Of a stretch of DNA of 64,000 nt, positions 33,926-43,061 are shown piece after piece (the first letter of the stretch is position 1; every line of letters starts with the position of its first letter). The translations under genes and the position numbers were made by a program. Under the pieces are notes generated by a model. It ran no database searches and was not told the DNA's origin. It saw only the letters and a program-made list of their open reading frames with translations. The stretch is from Bacteroidales bacterium (GTDB lineage Bacteria > Bacteroidota > Bacteroidia > Bacteroidales > Muribaculaceae), in the NCBI GenBank assembly GCA_019416285.1, contig DXXM01000014.1:1-64000 (forward strand). The letters run 5' to 3'.

Positions 33926-35044
33926 CTATCGGGTGATTTCGGCAAGCTTGTCGACAATCCTCTCATCGGCATTTCGGAGGGCCATTTTGGAGATTTCGCG
34001 GCTGAGGGCGGCGCGTCGGGGCGCATCGGCAATCAGGCCGGAGATTTCCGACGGAAGTTTTCCGACCGCGTCGGCGTCGAGAATCATCACGGCGGCGCCG
34101 CGGGTAGAGAGCGCTTCGGCGTTGTGGCGCTGATGGTCCTCGGCCACATTAGGCGAGGGAATGAGGATGCAGGCTTTGCCGAGATTCTGAAGTTCGGAGA
34201 TTGTGCCGGCGCCCGCACGCGACACCACGAGGTCGGCGGCGCGATAGGCGGTGGCCATGTCGGAGATGAAGGTTGTGGCCTTCACGTTGTCGTAGCCTTT
34301 GGCGAGCGACTGGAACTCGGCTTCGCCGTAGCGTCCGGTCTGCCACAGGAGGTTGATTCCCTTGTCGCGGAGCATGTCGAGCGAGGCGGCCACGGCCTCG
34401 TTGACGGTGCGTGCGCCGAGAGAGCCACCCACAGTCAGCACAAGCGGCTTCGCGGGGTCAAAGCCGAGTTTCTTCTTGGCCTCCTCCTGCGTGAGCGTGC
34501 AGCCCCCGAGGTCGGTGCGCACCGGATTGCCTGTCTTGACGATGACTTCGGCGGGGAAGAAGCGCTCCATACCGTCGTAGGCCACGCAGATGGCCTTGGC
34601 TTTCTGGGCAAGGAGTTTGTTGGTCACTCCGGCATAGGAATTCTGCTCCTGGAGCAGCGTGGGTATTCCCTGCTTCTGCGCCTGCTTGAGCACCGGGCCG
34701 CTCGCGTAGCCACCGACACCCACCGCCACATCGGGCCTGAACTCGCGCACGATGCGACGGGCCTTGCGCAGCGACTTCCACAGCTTCCAGAGCACACCGA
34801 AATTACGCCATAGGCGTTTGCGGTCGAAACCGGCCACGGGCAAGCCCTCGATGGGATAGCCTGCGGCGGGGACGCGCTCCATCTCCATGCGGCCGAGAGC
34901 TCCCACAAAGAGGATGTCGGCTTCGGGATAACGGCGTTTGACGGCATTGGCGATTGAAAGGGCCGGGAAGATGTGGCCTCCGGTACCTCCGCCGGAAATC
35001 AGGACTCGCTCAATGCGTCCGGAAGTGTTATTTTTTTCAGTCAT
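33926..35044 (-). CDS. murG: UDP-GlcNAc:lipid I N-acetylglucosaminyltransferase
   Basis: It converts lipid I to lipid II at the inner face of the cytoplasmic membrane. The 372-residue GT28 enzyme has GGTGGHIFPAL near the N-terminus, GGYASGPVL, and the donor-site motifs VTGGSLGARTVN (written here as LTVGGSLGARTVN) and SRAGAGTISEL. It is separated from ftsW by a spacer of 182 bp containing a 9-bp-period repeat array. Confidence 0.97.
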   Translation of the reverse strand: MTEKNNTSGRIERVLISGGGTGGHIFPALSIANAVKRRYPEADILFVGALGRMEMERVPAAGYPIEGLPVAGFDRKRLWRNFGVLWKLWKSLRKARRIVREFRPDVAVGVGGYASGPVLKQAQKQGIPTLLQEQNSYAGVTNKLLAQKAKAICVAYDGMERFFPAEVIVKTGNPVRTDLGGCTLTQEEAKKKLGFDPAKPLVLTVGGSLGARTVNEAVAASLDMLRDKGINLLWQTGRYGEAEFQSLAKGYDNVKATTFISDMATAYRAADLVVSRAGAGTISELQNLGKACILIPSPNVAEDHQRHNAEALSTRGAAVMILDADAVGKLPSEISGLIADAPRRAALSREISKMALRNADERIVDKLAEITR

Positions 35045-35131
35045 CGTTGTTTCTTTTGCTTTTGAGGTTGGTGAGAGAGCGGGGGGATTGGGCCGGGAGG
35101 ATTTTTTGGGGTTGGGGGGTGGTTTTTGGGG

Positions 35132-35203
35132 TTCTTAGGGTTCTTAGGGTCTTTAAGGTCTTTAGGGTCATTAAGGACTTTAAAGACCTTAGAGACTTTA
35201 AAA
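35132..35203. repeat. Degenerate 9-bp tandem repeat array (murG-ftsW spacer)
   Basis: Eight consecutive 9-bp units: TTCTTAGGG twice, TCTTTAAGG, TCTTTAGGG, TCATTAAGG, ACTTTAAAG, ACCTTAGAG and ACTTTAAAA. The first five read in one orientation and the rest in the complementary one, so TAAGGTCTTTA (35154-35164) pairs with TAAAGACCTTA (35181-35191). The upstream flank 35075-35131 is G/T-rich. Confidence 0.8.
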
Positions 35204-35226
35204 TCCCTCCGGGTCTTTCAGTTTTA

Positions 35227-36558
35227 TCAGAGCTGCATCTGGTTTTCGGCGCCGAACTGCTCGGGGAGGGCGTCGATTTCGTCGCGGATATCCTGCTTCT
35301 TACCGCCCTGGCGTGTGGCCGTGCGGCTGATGGAGAGCATTATTCCGAAGGCTATCGCGGTCACTACAATCGAGGTGCCACCCTTCGACAGTAACGGGAG
35401 AGGCTGACCGGAGACGGGAAAGACGCCGCTGACGATGCCCATGTGGAACAGCGCCTGGAAAGCAATCATCACCGCCATACCTATAACAACAAGCGCAGGG
35501 TAGGTTCGGTTGCAATGTGAGGCGATGCCTGAAGCTCGTCCGAGTAGCCACAGGTAGAGAACCAGCACCACAAGACCTCCTATCAGACCGAGTTCCTCGA
35601 CAATGATTGCGAAAATGTAGTCGGAGAATGCGAGCGGCAGACGCGATGCCTCGCGGGAGTTGCCGGGGCCGACGCCGTAGATGCCGCCGTTGGCCTGGGC
35701 CATATACGAGAGGATTTCCTGACGGTTTTTACCCGTGGCGGGAATCTCCCATTTGGGCACGGAGTCGCCCGAATGTCGCTGCACGCGGGCAATCCATGTG
35801 TCGATTCGTGTGGGATTTTTCTTTGCGGTGCCGTTGACCATCTCCACTTTCTGCTCCGCGTCGGCCGGGATGTCCTTAGGCTCGCTGAAAAGCAGATAGA
35901 GGATAAAGACACCTCCGCAGGCGGCGTAGGCGATGGTCAGCAGGAAGAGATGCAATATCCTCACCCCTCCGATAATCATCATCGAGTAGCTGATGGCAAG
36001 CAGGAGCAGGGTGTTGGTCAGACCCTGCTCTATGAGCAGGCCGCTCAGGAACAGCACTATGCCTCCGGAGTAAATCACTGCCTTTGAGGTCACTCCGACC
36101 TTTTTGGTGTTCGGATTCCAGGTCATGACAAGGGCTATCAGCAACACGGCCGACAGCTTGACCATCTCGGCCGGATATATGCCTATACCCAGGATGGTCA
36201 GCGAGCGGCGGGCGCCGTTGACTATCTCGCCGAAAAACATGACATAGACCATCATCACCACACTCACCAGCGCGAAACCGAGAGTGAAGGGGATGAAGTC
36301 GGAATAGTGGCGCCGGGAAAGGAACCACACGATGAGTGCCCCGCCTGCAAGCATGACGATATGGCGCAGGATGGGCCCCATCACTCCGATTGACGAGCTG
36401 GCCACCTCACGGGAGGAGGCGCTGTAGAGCTCGATTGTCGAGATGATGCACAGGGCTATGAAGATGCCCCAGATGTGTTTGTCGGCCTTGGCGACAGCCT
36501 TGGGTTTGGCACCCTGCTGCACTTCTTCGGCCGGTATGGAGGGAGATTGGAGGGCCAA
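35227..36558 (-). CDS. ftsW: Septal peptidoglycan glycosyltransferase FtsW
   Basis: This SEDS-family polytopic protein polymerises lipid II at the septum with its partner transpeptidase. The 443-residue protein has about 10 helices, starting near residue 30 (HIWGIFIALCIISTIELYS). SEDS signatures include GNSREASRLPLAFSDYIFA with IIVEELGL, and FPVSGQPLPLLSKGG. The start is TTG at 36558, because an in-frame TAA lies three codons upstream and the next ATG would delete the first helix. A 7-bp-period repeat array abuts the start. Confidence 0.95.
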   Translation of the reverse strand: MALQSPSIPAEEVQQGAKPKAVAKADKHIWGIFIALCIISTIELYSASSREVASSSIGVMGPILRHIVMLAGGALIVWFLSRRHYSDFIPFTLGFALVSVVMMVYVMFFGEIVNGARRSLTILGIGIYPAEMVKLSAVLLIALVMTWNPNTKKVGVTSKAVIYSGGIVLFLSGLLIEQGLTNTLLLLAISYSMMIIGGVRILHLFLLTIAYAACGGVFILYLLFSEPKDIPADAEQKVEMVNGTAKKNPTRIDTWIARVQRHSGDSVPKWEIPATGKNRQEILSYMAQANGGIYGVGPGNSREASRLPLAFSDYIFAIIVEELGLIGGLVVLVLYLWLLGRASGIASHCNRTYPALVVIGMAVMIAFQALFHMGIVSGVFPVSGQPLPLLSKGGTSIVVTAIAFGIMLSISRTATRQGGKKQDIRDEIDALPEQFGAENQMQL

Positions 36559-36562
36559 GTCG

Positions 36563-36604
36563 GTTTAAAGTTTAAAGTTGAGAGTTGAAAGTTTAGAGTT
36601 TAAA
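36563..36604. repeat. 7-bp tandem repeat array (murD-ftsW spacer)
   Basis: Six exact-length units: GTTTAAA, GTTTAAA, GTTGAGA, GTTGAAA, GTTTAGA, GTTTAAA. They fill most of the 55-bp gap, ending 4 bp before the TTG start of ftsW, so they form its ribosome-binding region. Confidence 0.85.
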
Positions 36605-36613
36605 GGAGGCTTA

Positions 36614-37954
36614 TCAGAGCTTTCTGACGAGGGCTTTGAACTGGCGGCCGCGGTCCTCGTAGCTGCTGAAGAGGTCGAAGCTGGCACAGCAGGGCGAGAG
36701 GAGCACCGTGTCGCCTGAACGGGCAATGCGGTGGGCGGTCTCCACGCACTCCTCGATGGAATGGGTGTCGTGGATTTCGGCCACTTCTTTGCCGAAGAAG
36801 TCGAGCAGCTTGGCATTGTCCTTGCCCATGCAGATGATAGCTTTCACCTTCTCGCGGACGAGGGGCAGGATTTCGTTGTAGTCGTTGCCCTTGTCCTTGC
36901 CTCCGAGGATAAGTATGGTATCCTTGGGCATGGATTCGAGCGCATACCAGCAGGAGTTGACGTTGGTTGCCTTAGAGTCGTTGATATAGCGCACGCCGTC
37001 CACGGTGGCCACGTACTCCAGGCGATGCTCCACACCTTCGAAATCGCTCAGCGCCTCGCGTATCTCCTTCTTGTCGATGTCGAGGATACAGGCGGAGAGG
37101 GCGGCGGCCATGGAGTTGTAGAGATTGTGAAGACCGTTGAGCGACAGCTCCGCACGCGGCATCTTGAGCGATGTCTCCGGAGTGTCGATGATGAGCGAAG
37201 CCTCGTCGTCGACCCATGCGCGTGTCCCCTCCTCGTGGTGCTCGGCGAAAGGAAACATCTGAGCCTCGGTGCGTATCTGTTCGAGCTGACGGGTGATGAC
37301 GGGGTCGTCCTGCCAGTAGATGAAGGCGTCGCAGGGAGTGAGATTGTTGAGGATGCGGAACTTGGCGTTGATATAGTTCTGCATCTTGTACTCGTAGCGG
37401 TCGAGATGGTCGGGGGTGATGTTGAGAATCACCGCTATGTTGGCCCGGAAGTCATACATGTTCTCCAGCTGGAAGCTCGAGAGCTCGATGACATATACAT
37501 CGTGCTTGTCGCGCGCCACCTGAAGGGCAAGGCTCTTGCCGACGTTGCCGGCGAGCCCCACGTTGAGCCCGGCGTTCTTGAGTATGTGGTAAATGAGGAG
37601 TGTAGTGGTCGTCTTGCCGTTACTGCCGGTGATGCAGACCATCTTGGCGTCGGTATAACGGCCGGCGAACTCGATTTCGGAAATCACGGGGATTCCCTTC
37701 TCGGCAATAGCCTTCATGACCGGAGTGGTCGGGGCTATGCCGGGGCTTTTCACCACTTCGTCGGCGGCGAGAATGCGCTCCATTGTGTGGTGTCCGTCCT
37801 CCCACTCGATTCCCTCTTCGTCGAGGGTCGCGCGGTAGTGGTCGGCTATGGTTCCATAGTCGCTGAGAAACACGTTCATTCCTTTTTCTTTGCCGAGGAT
37901 TGCGGCTCCTACGCCGCTCTCACCTCCGCCGAGTATGACGAGATTCTTTGACAT
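36614..37954 (-). CDS. murD: UDP-N-acetylmuramoyl-L-alanine-D-glutamate ligase
   Basis: It adds D-Glu to UDP-MurNAc-L-Ala. The 446-residue ligase has VILGGGESGVGAAI at the N-terminus, the ATP loop ITGSNGKTTTTLL, NITPDHLDRY and NDSKATN in the central and C-terminal domains, and LSPCCASFDLF near the end. It lies between mraY and ftsW in the usual order. Confidence 0.97.
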   Translation of the reverse strand: MSKNLVILGGGESGVGAAILGKEKGMNVFLSDYGTIADHYRATLDEEGIEWEDGHHTMERILAADEVVKSPGIAPTTPVMKAIAEKGIPVISEIEFAGRYTDAKMVCITGSNGKTTTTLLIYHILKNAGLNVGLAGNVGKSLALQVARDKHDVYVIELSSFQLENMYDFRANIAVILNITPDHLDRYEYKMQNYINAKFRILNNLTPCDAFIYWQDDPVITRQLEQIRTEAQMFPFAEHHEEGTRAWVDDEASLIIDTPETSLKMPRAELSLNGLHNLYNSMAAALSACILDIDKKEIREALSDFEGVEHRLEYVATVDGVRYINDSKATNVNSCWYALESMPKDTILILGGKDKGNDYNEILPLVREKVKAIICMGKDNAKLLDFFGKEVAEIHDTHSIEECVETAHRIARSGDTVLLSPCCASFDLFSSYEDRGRQFKALVRKL

Positions 37955-37996
37955 TTTCTTCTGTTGTTGTTTGCTTGCTTATCACTAAGCGGGAAT

Positions 37997-39262
37997 TTAT
38001 CTGATTTTGAGAGTTACGAATGTGATTACGGCAAGGAAGATGCCGACAATCCAGAAGCGGGTGACAATCTTCGACTCGGGGATGGCACGCAGAGGAGCCT
38101 GTATGAGAGCCTCGATGCCGGAGTTGCCGGGCTTCTGATAGTGGTGGTGGAGCGGCGTCATCTTGAATATGCGCCGTCCCTGGCCGTATTTACGTTTGGT
38201 GTATTTGAAATATGCCACCTGGAGCATCACCGACAAGTCCTCCACGAAGAAAATCGCGCAGAGAATCGGAATCAGCAACTCCTTGTGGATGAGGATGGCG
38301 AATACGGCTATGATGCCTCCGATTGTGAGCGAGCCGGTGTCGCCCATGAACACCTGTGCGGGGTAGGCATTGTACCAGAGGAAACCGATTAGTGCCCCTA
38401 TGAAAGCAGACATGAACACCACGAGCTCCGACGACTGCGGGATATACATGATGTTGAGATAGGTCGAGTAGATGACGTTGCCGCCGAGATAGGCCATAAT
38501 CGCCAGCGCCACACATATTATCGCCGATGTGCCTGCACAGAGGCCGTCGAGTCCGTCGGTTAGATTGGCACCGTTGCTTGTGGCGGCCACAACCACTATC
38601 ACCACCAGCACGAAGAGAATCCAGCCGCCGGCCTGGGCATACTTGCCCATCCACTGTGTCAGATAGGCATAGTCGAAGTTATTGTCCTTGACGAAAGGTA
38701 TGGTGGTCTGAGTGGATTTGACGTCGTGCGACTCTTTGACATAGACCGTTTCGGTGCTGTCCGACGAATATGTCACGGGAACCACCTGACGCTGGGTGAT
38801 GTCGGGGCTGAAATACATCGTCAGGCCGACGATGAGACCGAGGCCTACCTGTCCTACAATCTTGAACTTGCCTTTCATGCCCTCCTTGTCGTGTTTGGCC
38901 ACCTTTATATAGTCGTCGCAGAAGCCGAGGGTGCCGAGCCACACGGTGGCTATGAGCATGAGCAGCATGTAGATGTTACTGAGATCGCCCACAAGCAGAC
39001 AGGGTATGAGGATGGATATGATGATGATGACACCACCCATTGTGGGTGTACCGGTTTTCTGCATCTGTCCCTCAAGACCCAGGTCGCGGATAATCTCGCC
39101 CACCTGCATAAGCTGCAGACGGTCGATAATCTTGCGGCCGAAAACCAGGGCGATGAACAGCGACAACAGCAGCGCCGCACCTGAGCGGAATGTGATATAA
39201 CTCATCAGGCGCGAACCAGGAAAATTGAATTCCTGAAGGTATTCAAAGAGATAGTAGAGCAC
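37997..39262 (-). CDS. mraY: Phospho-N-acetylmuramoyl-pentapeptide transferase
   Basis: It makes lipid I from UDP-MurNAc-pentapeptide and undecaprenyl phosphate in the inner membrane. The 421-residue polytopic protein has the catalytic motifs CDDYIKV, NLTDGLDGL and LHHHYQ. An insert of about 50 residues between membrane segments (about 175-225, including VVPVTYSSDST) explains the extra length over E. coli and is usual in Bacteroidota. The start is GTG at 39262 (MLYYLFEYL), the N-terminus seen in relatives. Confidence 0.96.
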   Translation of the reverse strand: MLYYLFEYLQEFNFPGSRLMSYITFRSGAALLLSLFIALVFGRKIIDRLQLMQVGEIIRDLGLEGQMQKTGTPTMGGVIIIISILIPCLLVGDLSNIYMLLMLIATVWLGTLGFCDDYIKVAKHDKEGMKGKFKIVGQVGLGLIVGLTMYFSPDITQRQVVPVTYSSDSTETVYVKESHDVKSTQTTIPFVKDNNFDYAYLTQWMGKYAQAGGWILFVLVVIVVVAATSNGANLTDGLDGLCAGTSAIICVALAIMAYLGGNVIYSTYLNIMYIPQSSELVVFMSAFIGALIGFLWYNAYPAQVFMGDTGSLTIGGIIAVFAILIHKELLIPILCAIFFVEDLSVMLQVAYFKYTKRKYGQGRRIFKMTPLHHHYQKPGNSGIEALIQAPLRAIPESKIVTRFWIVGIFLAVITFVTLKIR

Positions 39263-39327
39263 TCTTTCTGAAATTTAAATTTGACAAAACTTTTTTTGCT
39301 TGGGCAGGGGGGTAAGGGCTTCAAGGG

Positions 39328-39464
39328 GCTTTAGGGTCGTTAAGGTCTTTAGGGTCTTTAACGTCCGGGAGGCCTTAAAGTCTTAGAGTCGTTAAAGACC
39401 TTAAGGACCCTAAGGACTTTAAGGACCTTAGAAGTTTAAGGACCTTAGAAGTTTAAGGACCTTA
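39328..39464. repeat. Degenerate 9-bp tandem repeat array (mraY-murE spacer)
   Basis: About fifteen units of 8-9 bp, running GCTTTAGGG, TCGTTAAGG, TCTTTAGGG, TCTTTAACG, then in the opposite orientation CTTAAGGAC, CCTAAGGAC, TTTAAGGAC and a 17-bp unit (TTTAAGGACCTTAGAAG) repeated. TTAAGGTCTTTA (39340-39351) is the exact complement of TAAAGACCTTAA (39393-39404). It occupies most of the 212-bp gap. Confidence 0.8.
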
Positions 39465-39474
39465 TGATTTCAGC

Positions 39475-40935
39475 TCAAATCCCTTCGGCAATCACTTCCC
39501 TGACCACTTCGCGGTCATCGAAATGATGCTTGACGCCCTTGATTTCCTGATAGTCCTCGTGGCCCTTGCCGGCAATCAGAATCACAGTGCCTTTCCCGGC
39601 GAGGGTGGCGGCTGTGCGGATTGCCTGACGGCGGTCGGTGATATGGAGCGTGCGGGTACGCGCTTCGGCGTCCAAACCCTCCTCCATGTCGCGGAGTATA
39701 TCTTCCGGCTCCTCGAAACGCGGATTGTCGGAGGTCAGGATGAGACGCTCGCTGCGGGCGGCGGCTTCACGGGCCATAATCGGGCGCTTGCCCTTGTCGC
39801 GGTTGCCACCGGCACCCACTACGGTGATTATCTCGCCATCCTTGCCGATTACCTCGCGGATTGCGTTGAGCACATTGACCACCGCATCCGGGGTGTGGGC
39901 GTAGTCGACGATTACCGTGTAGCCCTTGGGCGAGTGGAAAGCCTGGAAACGACCGGCCACCGGCACGAGGCGCGACATCTCGCGCAACACATCCTCCTTG
40001 TCCCAGCCTATCAGCACACAGGCGCCATAGACCGCAGTAAGATTGTAGGCGTTGAACTTGCCGGTGAAAAGCAGTTCGACCTCATGGCCGTTGAGCGCGA
40101 GCAGCGTGCCGTCGAGACGCGACTCTATGATGCGGCCGCGGAAATCGGCCTCGCTGCGGAGCGAGTAGGTGTATTTATGGGCGCGCGTATTCTGAAGCAT
40201 CACCTCACCCACCTTGTCGTCGGCGTTTGTGAGGGCGAAAGCCTCGCGCGGGAGCATATCGAAAAATTTCTTCTTCGCGGCCAGATAAGCCTCGAAAGTC
40301 TTGTGATAGTCGAGGTGGTCGCGGGTCAGATTGGTAAAGATTCCTCCGACAAAGTGGAGCCCGGCAATGCGCTGCTGGTCGGCGGCATGTGAGCTCACCT
40401 CCATAGCCGCATACTCGCATCCGGCCTCAACCATGAGGTGAAGCATCTCGTTGAGAGTGATGGGGTCGGGGGTGGTATGGTCGGTGGGATAGGCCTTGTC
40501 ATCGACATAGTTGCACACGGTCGAGAGCAGACCGGCCTTGTGGCCGAGCAGACGCGCCATCTCATAGATGAGCGTGGCGGTGGTGGTCTTGCCGTTGGTG
40601 CCGGTCACACCCACGAGCTTGAGTTTGCGCGAGGGGTTGTCAAACCACTGCGAGGCGAGATAACCGAGAGCAAGGGCCGACGAGGACACCACTATATAGG
40701 TGACATGTGTCGACAGATCGGCGGGAAGTTCCTGACACACAATCGCCACGGCGCCTTTCTCTTCAGCCATGGGGATGAACTTGTGGCCGTCGACACTCAC
40801 GCCCGGGACAGCCACAAAGAGTGTGCCGGGCTCAACCTTGCGTGAATCCGAGGTCAGGTTTGTGATTTCCTTGTCGTCGCCACCGATCATCTTGGTGATG
40901 TCGAGCGGGGAGAGAAGTTCTTTAAGTTTTTTCAC
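39475..40935 (-). CDS. murE: UDP-MurNAc-L-Ala-D-Glu:meso-diaminopimelate ligase
   Basis: It adds the third residue of the stem peptide. DNPRFEEP contains the DNPR motif of the diaminopimelate-specific type, so the peptidoglycan is inferred to be DAP-type. Other motifs are VTGTNGKTTTATL, TNLTRDHLDYH and IVDYAHTPDAV. The start is placed at GTG 40935 (MKKLKELLSPL), which fits family N-termini and gives 486 residues. An in-frame TTG at 40968 would add 11 residues. Confidence 0.94.
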   Translation of the reverse strand: MKKLKELLSPLDITKMIGGDDKEITNLTSDSRKVEPGTLFVAVPGVSVDGHKFIPMAEEKGAVAIVCQELPADLSTHVTYIVVSSSALALGYLASQWFDNPSRKLKLVGVTGTNGKTTTATLIYEMARLLGHKAGLLSTVCNYVDDKAYPTDHTTPDPITLNEMLHLMVEAGCEYAAMEVSSHAADQQRIAGLHFVGGIFTNLTRDHLDYHKTFEAYLAAKKKFFDMLPREAFALTNADDKVGEVMLQNTRAHKYTYSLRSEADFRGRIIESRLDGTLLALNGHEVELLFTGKFNAYNLTAVYGACVLIGWDKEDVLREMSRLVPVAGRFQAFHSPKGYTVIVDYAHTPDAVVNVLNAIREVIGKDGEIITVVGAGGNRDKGKRPIMAREAAARSERLILTSDNPRFEEPEDILRDMEEGLDAEARTRTLHITDRRQAIRTAATLAGKGTVILIAGKGHEDYQEIKGVKHHFDDREVVREVIAEGI

Positions 40936-40976
40936 CTTATTATATAATATATGTGTTATGTTCGTCAATAATTCTA

Positions 40977-43061
40977 TCAGTTGGCAAGCACGAGGCTTAT
41001 CTTAGTGCCGCGCGGAGGGCGCGAACCGGCTGCGGGCGACATCGAGCGGACATAGCCCGACCCGGTATAATGCACGTTGTAGCCGGCGTTTTCCAGGGCG
41101 ACAAGCGCTTCGCGCAGGCTGTAGCCCTTCACGTCTGGCACGGTGCCTTTCGCCTCCTGCGCCGGTGCTTTCAGCGCGCGGTGCGAGGGAAGCGAGAACT
41201 GCGCCTTGACGGTCTCGTAGGCCTTATGTCCGGAGGCCGAGGCGTAGAATGTCGGCGCGACAGCCGAGGGAGTGTTGTCGCGGTAGTCCGAGCTATTGTC
41301 GAGCATGCCGCGCGAATAGAGCTTGAGGGCTATGTTGCGGAGCACCTGACCGGAGGTCGTGGCCGCTCCGAAGAAATTTTTTGTCGGGTGACAGGTCAGC
41401 ACCACGCAGGAATACTTCGGCTTCTCGGCGGGGAAAAATCCGCAGAAGGCCAGTCGCTTCTTCGAGGTGTTGTAGACACCATTCTCAATCATGTAGCAGG
41501 TACCGGTCTTTCCGGCGATACGGACAGTGTTGTTGCGGAGGAAACGGCCTGTGCCGTGGTCGCCCCACACCACATTTGTGAGCATCTGGCGGAGGATACC
41601 GGCTGTTTTCGGGGAGCATGCGCGCCCGTTGCCCATATAGCCGACGGGGAGGATGGAGTCGACTTCGCCCTTGACCTCCTTGACGAGACGTGGACGCACG
41701 AACACACCGTCGTTGGCAATGGCGTTGTAGATGGCAAGCGTGTAGAGCGGCGGAATCTCCGTGGCGTAGCCGTAGCTCATACGGGAGAGGGCTATGCGGC
41801 CGCCGCGGTCATTGGGTATGCTGTCGAAGCGCGGGGGCACCTCGCCTGCTATACCGGTGTTCATCGGCTCGAGAAATCCGAGAGCCTTCACGCGTGAGTA
41901 GAAGGCGCCGGGATTGTCATTGTATTTGCGTGTGATGATGCGCGCCATGCCGATGTTCGACGACTGCTCTATCACATCGCCCACGCGTATCGACATCGAA
42001 TGGTGGGCGTCAGTGATGGGACGGCCTCCGGCGTATGCCCAGCCTCCACCTGTGGGGAGCACTTCGTTGAGGTCGGGCACCAGACCGTCCTCCACAGCAA
42101 TCATCATCGAGAGGGTCTTGACCACCGAGCCGGGCTCATAGCCCATCACGGCGCGGTTGCGGGCCTCGATGTAGCCTTCTCCACGCGGATTGCGCTCGAG
42201 GTTGGAGATAGCCTTGATGTCGCCGTTTTTCACATCCATCAGCACTGCCACGCCCCAGTCGGCCCCGCAGGTGTCGAGCACATTGTTGAGTTCGCTCTCC
42301 ACTATGTCCTGCATGTTGATGTCGATGGTGGTGACGATGTCGCTACCGGGTATCGCCGGCACATCGGTCCAGTCGGTGATTTTCTTGGTGAGATTGATCA
42401 TCTTGCTGTAGCCGATTTTACCGTATAGGAGCGAGTCGAGCGCTTTTTCAAGGCCCGATATGCCGTGGATTTCCTTGCTTTCGCTTGTCTCGCCCACACC
42501 GCCTATGCTTCGGCGCGCCATGTCGCCGTAGGGATTGAAACGGCGCATGTATTTCTCGAAGGTCAGACCATTGCGGTTGCGGTTCCTGATGCTGAAGAAG
42601 GGGAAGGTGCGCATCGTCTCCATATCCGTGTGCGAGAGGCCGGAGAGGAGTTTGTAGGCACGCGGACGTTTCTCGCGCACCTTGTCGAGCGGCTTCAGAA
42701 GATGCTTTTTCCACCCGGCGGCGTCGCGCACGGGAAACTCCTCGGCCATGCGTGCCGCGAGCTGGTCGATGGTATCGCGGAAAAGTTTCTCGTTAAACTT
42801 CTCGGCGCGGTAGTCGAGGCGGGCGGTGTAGAAGTTGAGATTGGTAGCCAGCACACTGCCGTCTGAAGCAAGGATATTGCCGCGGCTGGGCACTATCACA
42901 TTGGTCTGCGAGAGCAGTTCATTGGCGCGCTCGTTCCACTTGTCTGCGTCGACCACGGTTGTCTCACAGAGTTTCACTACTATTCGTCCCGAAAGAAGCA
43001 GAATGAGTAGTATCACCACTCCGTAACGGAGGAGAATATGACTGCGGTTATCCTTTTTCAC
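40977..43061 (-). CDS. ftsI: Septal transpeptidase FtsI/PBP3 with C-terminal PASTA domain
   Basis: It cross-links septal peptidoglycan. The 694-residue class B PBP has an N-terminal transmembrane helix (about 9-28), a dimerisation domain with SRGNILASDG, and a transpeptidase domain with SVVK (GYEPGSVVKTL), SSN (EQSSNIGM) and KTG (AGKTGTCY). A single PASTA domain closes the protein (about 637-694, VPDVKGYSLREAL), as in SpoVD-like PBPs. It starts at GTG 43061, which shares one base with the ftsL stop TAG. Confidence 0.96.
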   Translation of the reverse strand: MKKDNRSHILLRYGVVILLILLLSGRIVVKLCETTVVDADKWNERANELLSQTNVIVPSRGNILASDGSVLATNLNFYTARLDYRAEKFNEKLFRDTIDQLAARMAEEFPVRDAAGWKKHLLKPLDKVREKRPRAYKLLSGLSHTDMETMRTFPFFSIRNRNRNGLTFEKYMRRFNPYGDMARRSIGGVGETSESKEIHGISGLEKALDSLLYGKIGYSKMINLTKKITDWTDVPAIPGSDIVTTIDINMQDIVESELNNVLDTCGADWGVAVLMDVKNGDIKAISNLERNPRGEGYIEARNRAVMGYEPGSVVKTLSMMIAVEDGLVPDLNEVLPTGGGWAYAGGRPITDAHHSMSIRVGDVIEQSSNIGMARIITRKYNDNPGAFYSRVKALGFLEPMNTGIAGEVPPRFDSIPNDRGGRIALSRMSYGYATEIPPLYTLAIYNAIANDGVFVRPRLVKEVKGEVDSILPVGYMGNGRACSPKTAGILRQMLTNVVWGDHGTGRFLRNNTVRIAGKTGTCYMIENGVYNTSKKRLAFCGFFPAEKPKYSCVVLTCHPTKNFFGAATTSGQVLRNIALKLYSRGMLDNSSDYRDNTPSAVAPTFYASASGHKAYETVKAQFSLPSHRALKAPAQEAKGTVPDVKGYSLREALVALENAGYNVHYTGSGYVRSMSPAAGSRPPRGTKISLVLAN

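Noticed and set aside
35132..35203. CRISPR array as an explanation for the short repeats
   Set aside because: Units are 7-9 bp, contiguous and degenerate, without unique spacers, leader or cas genes.
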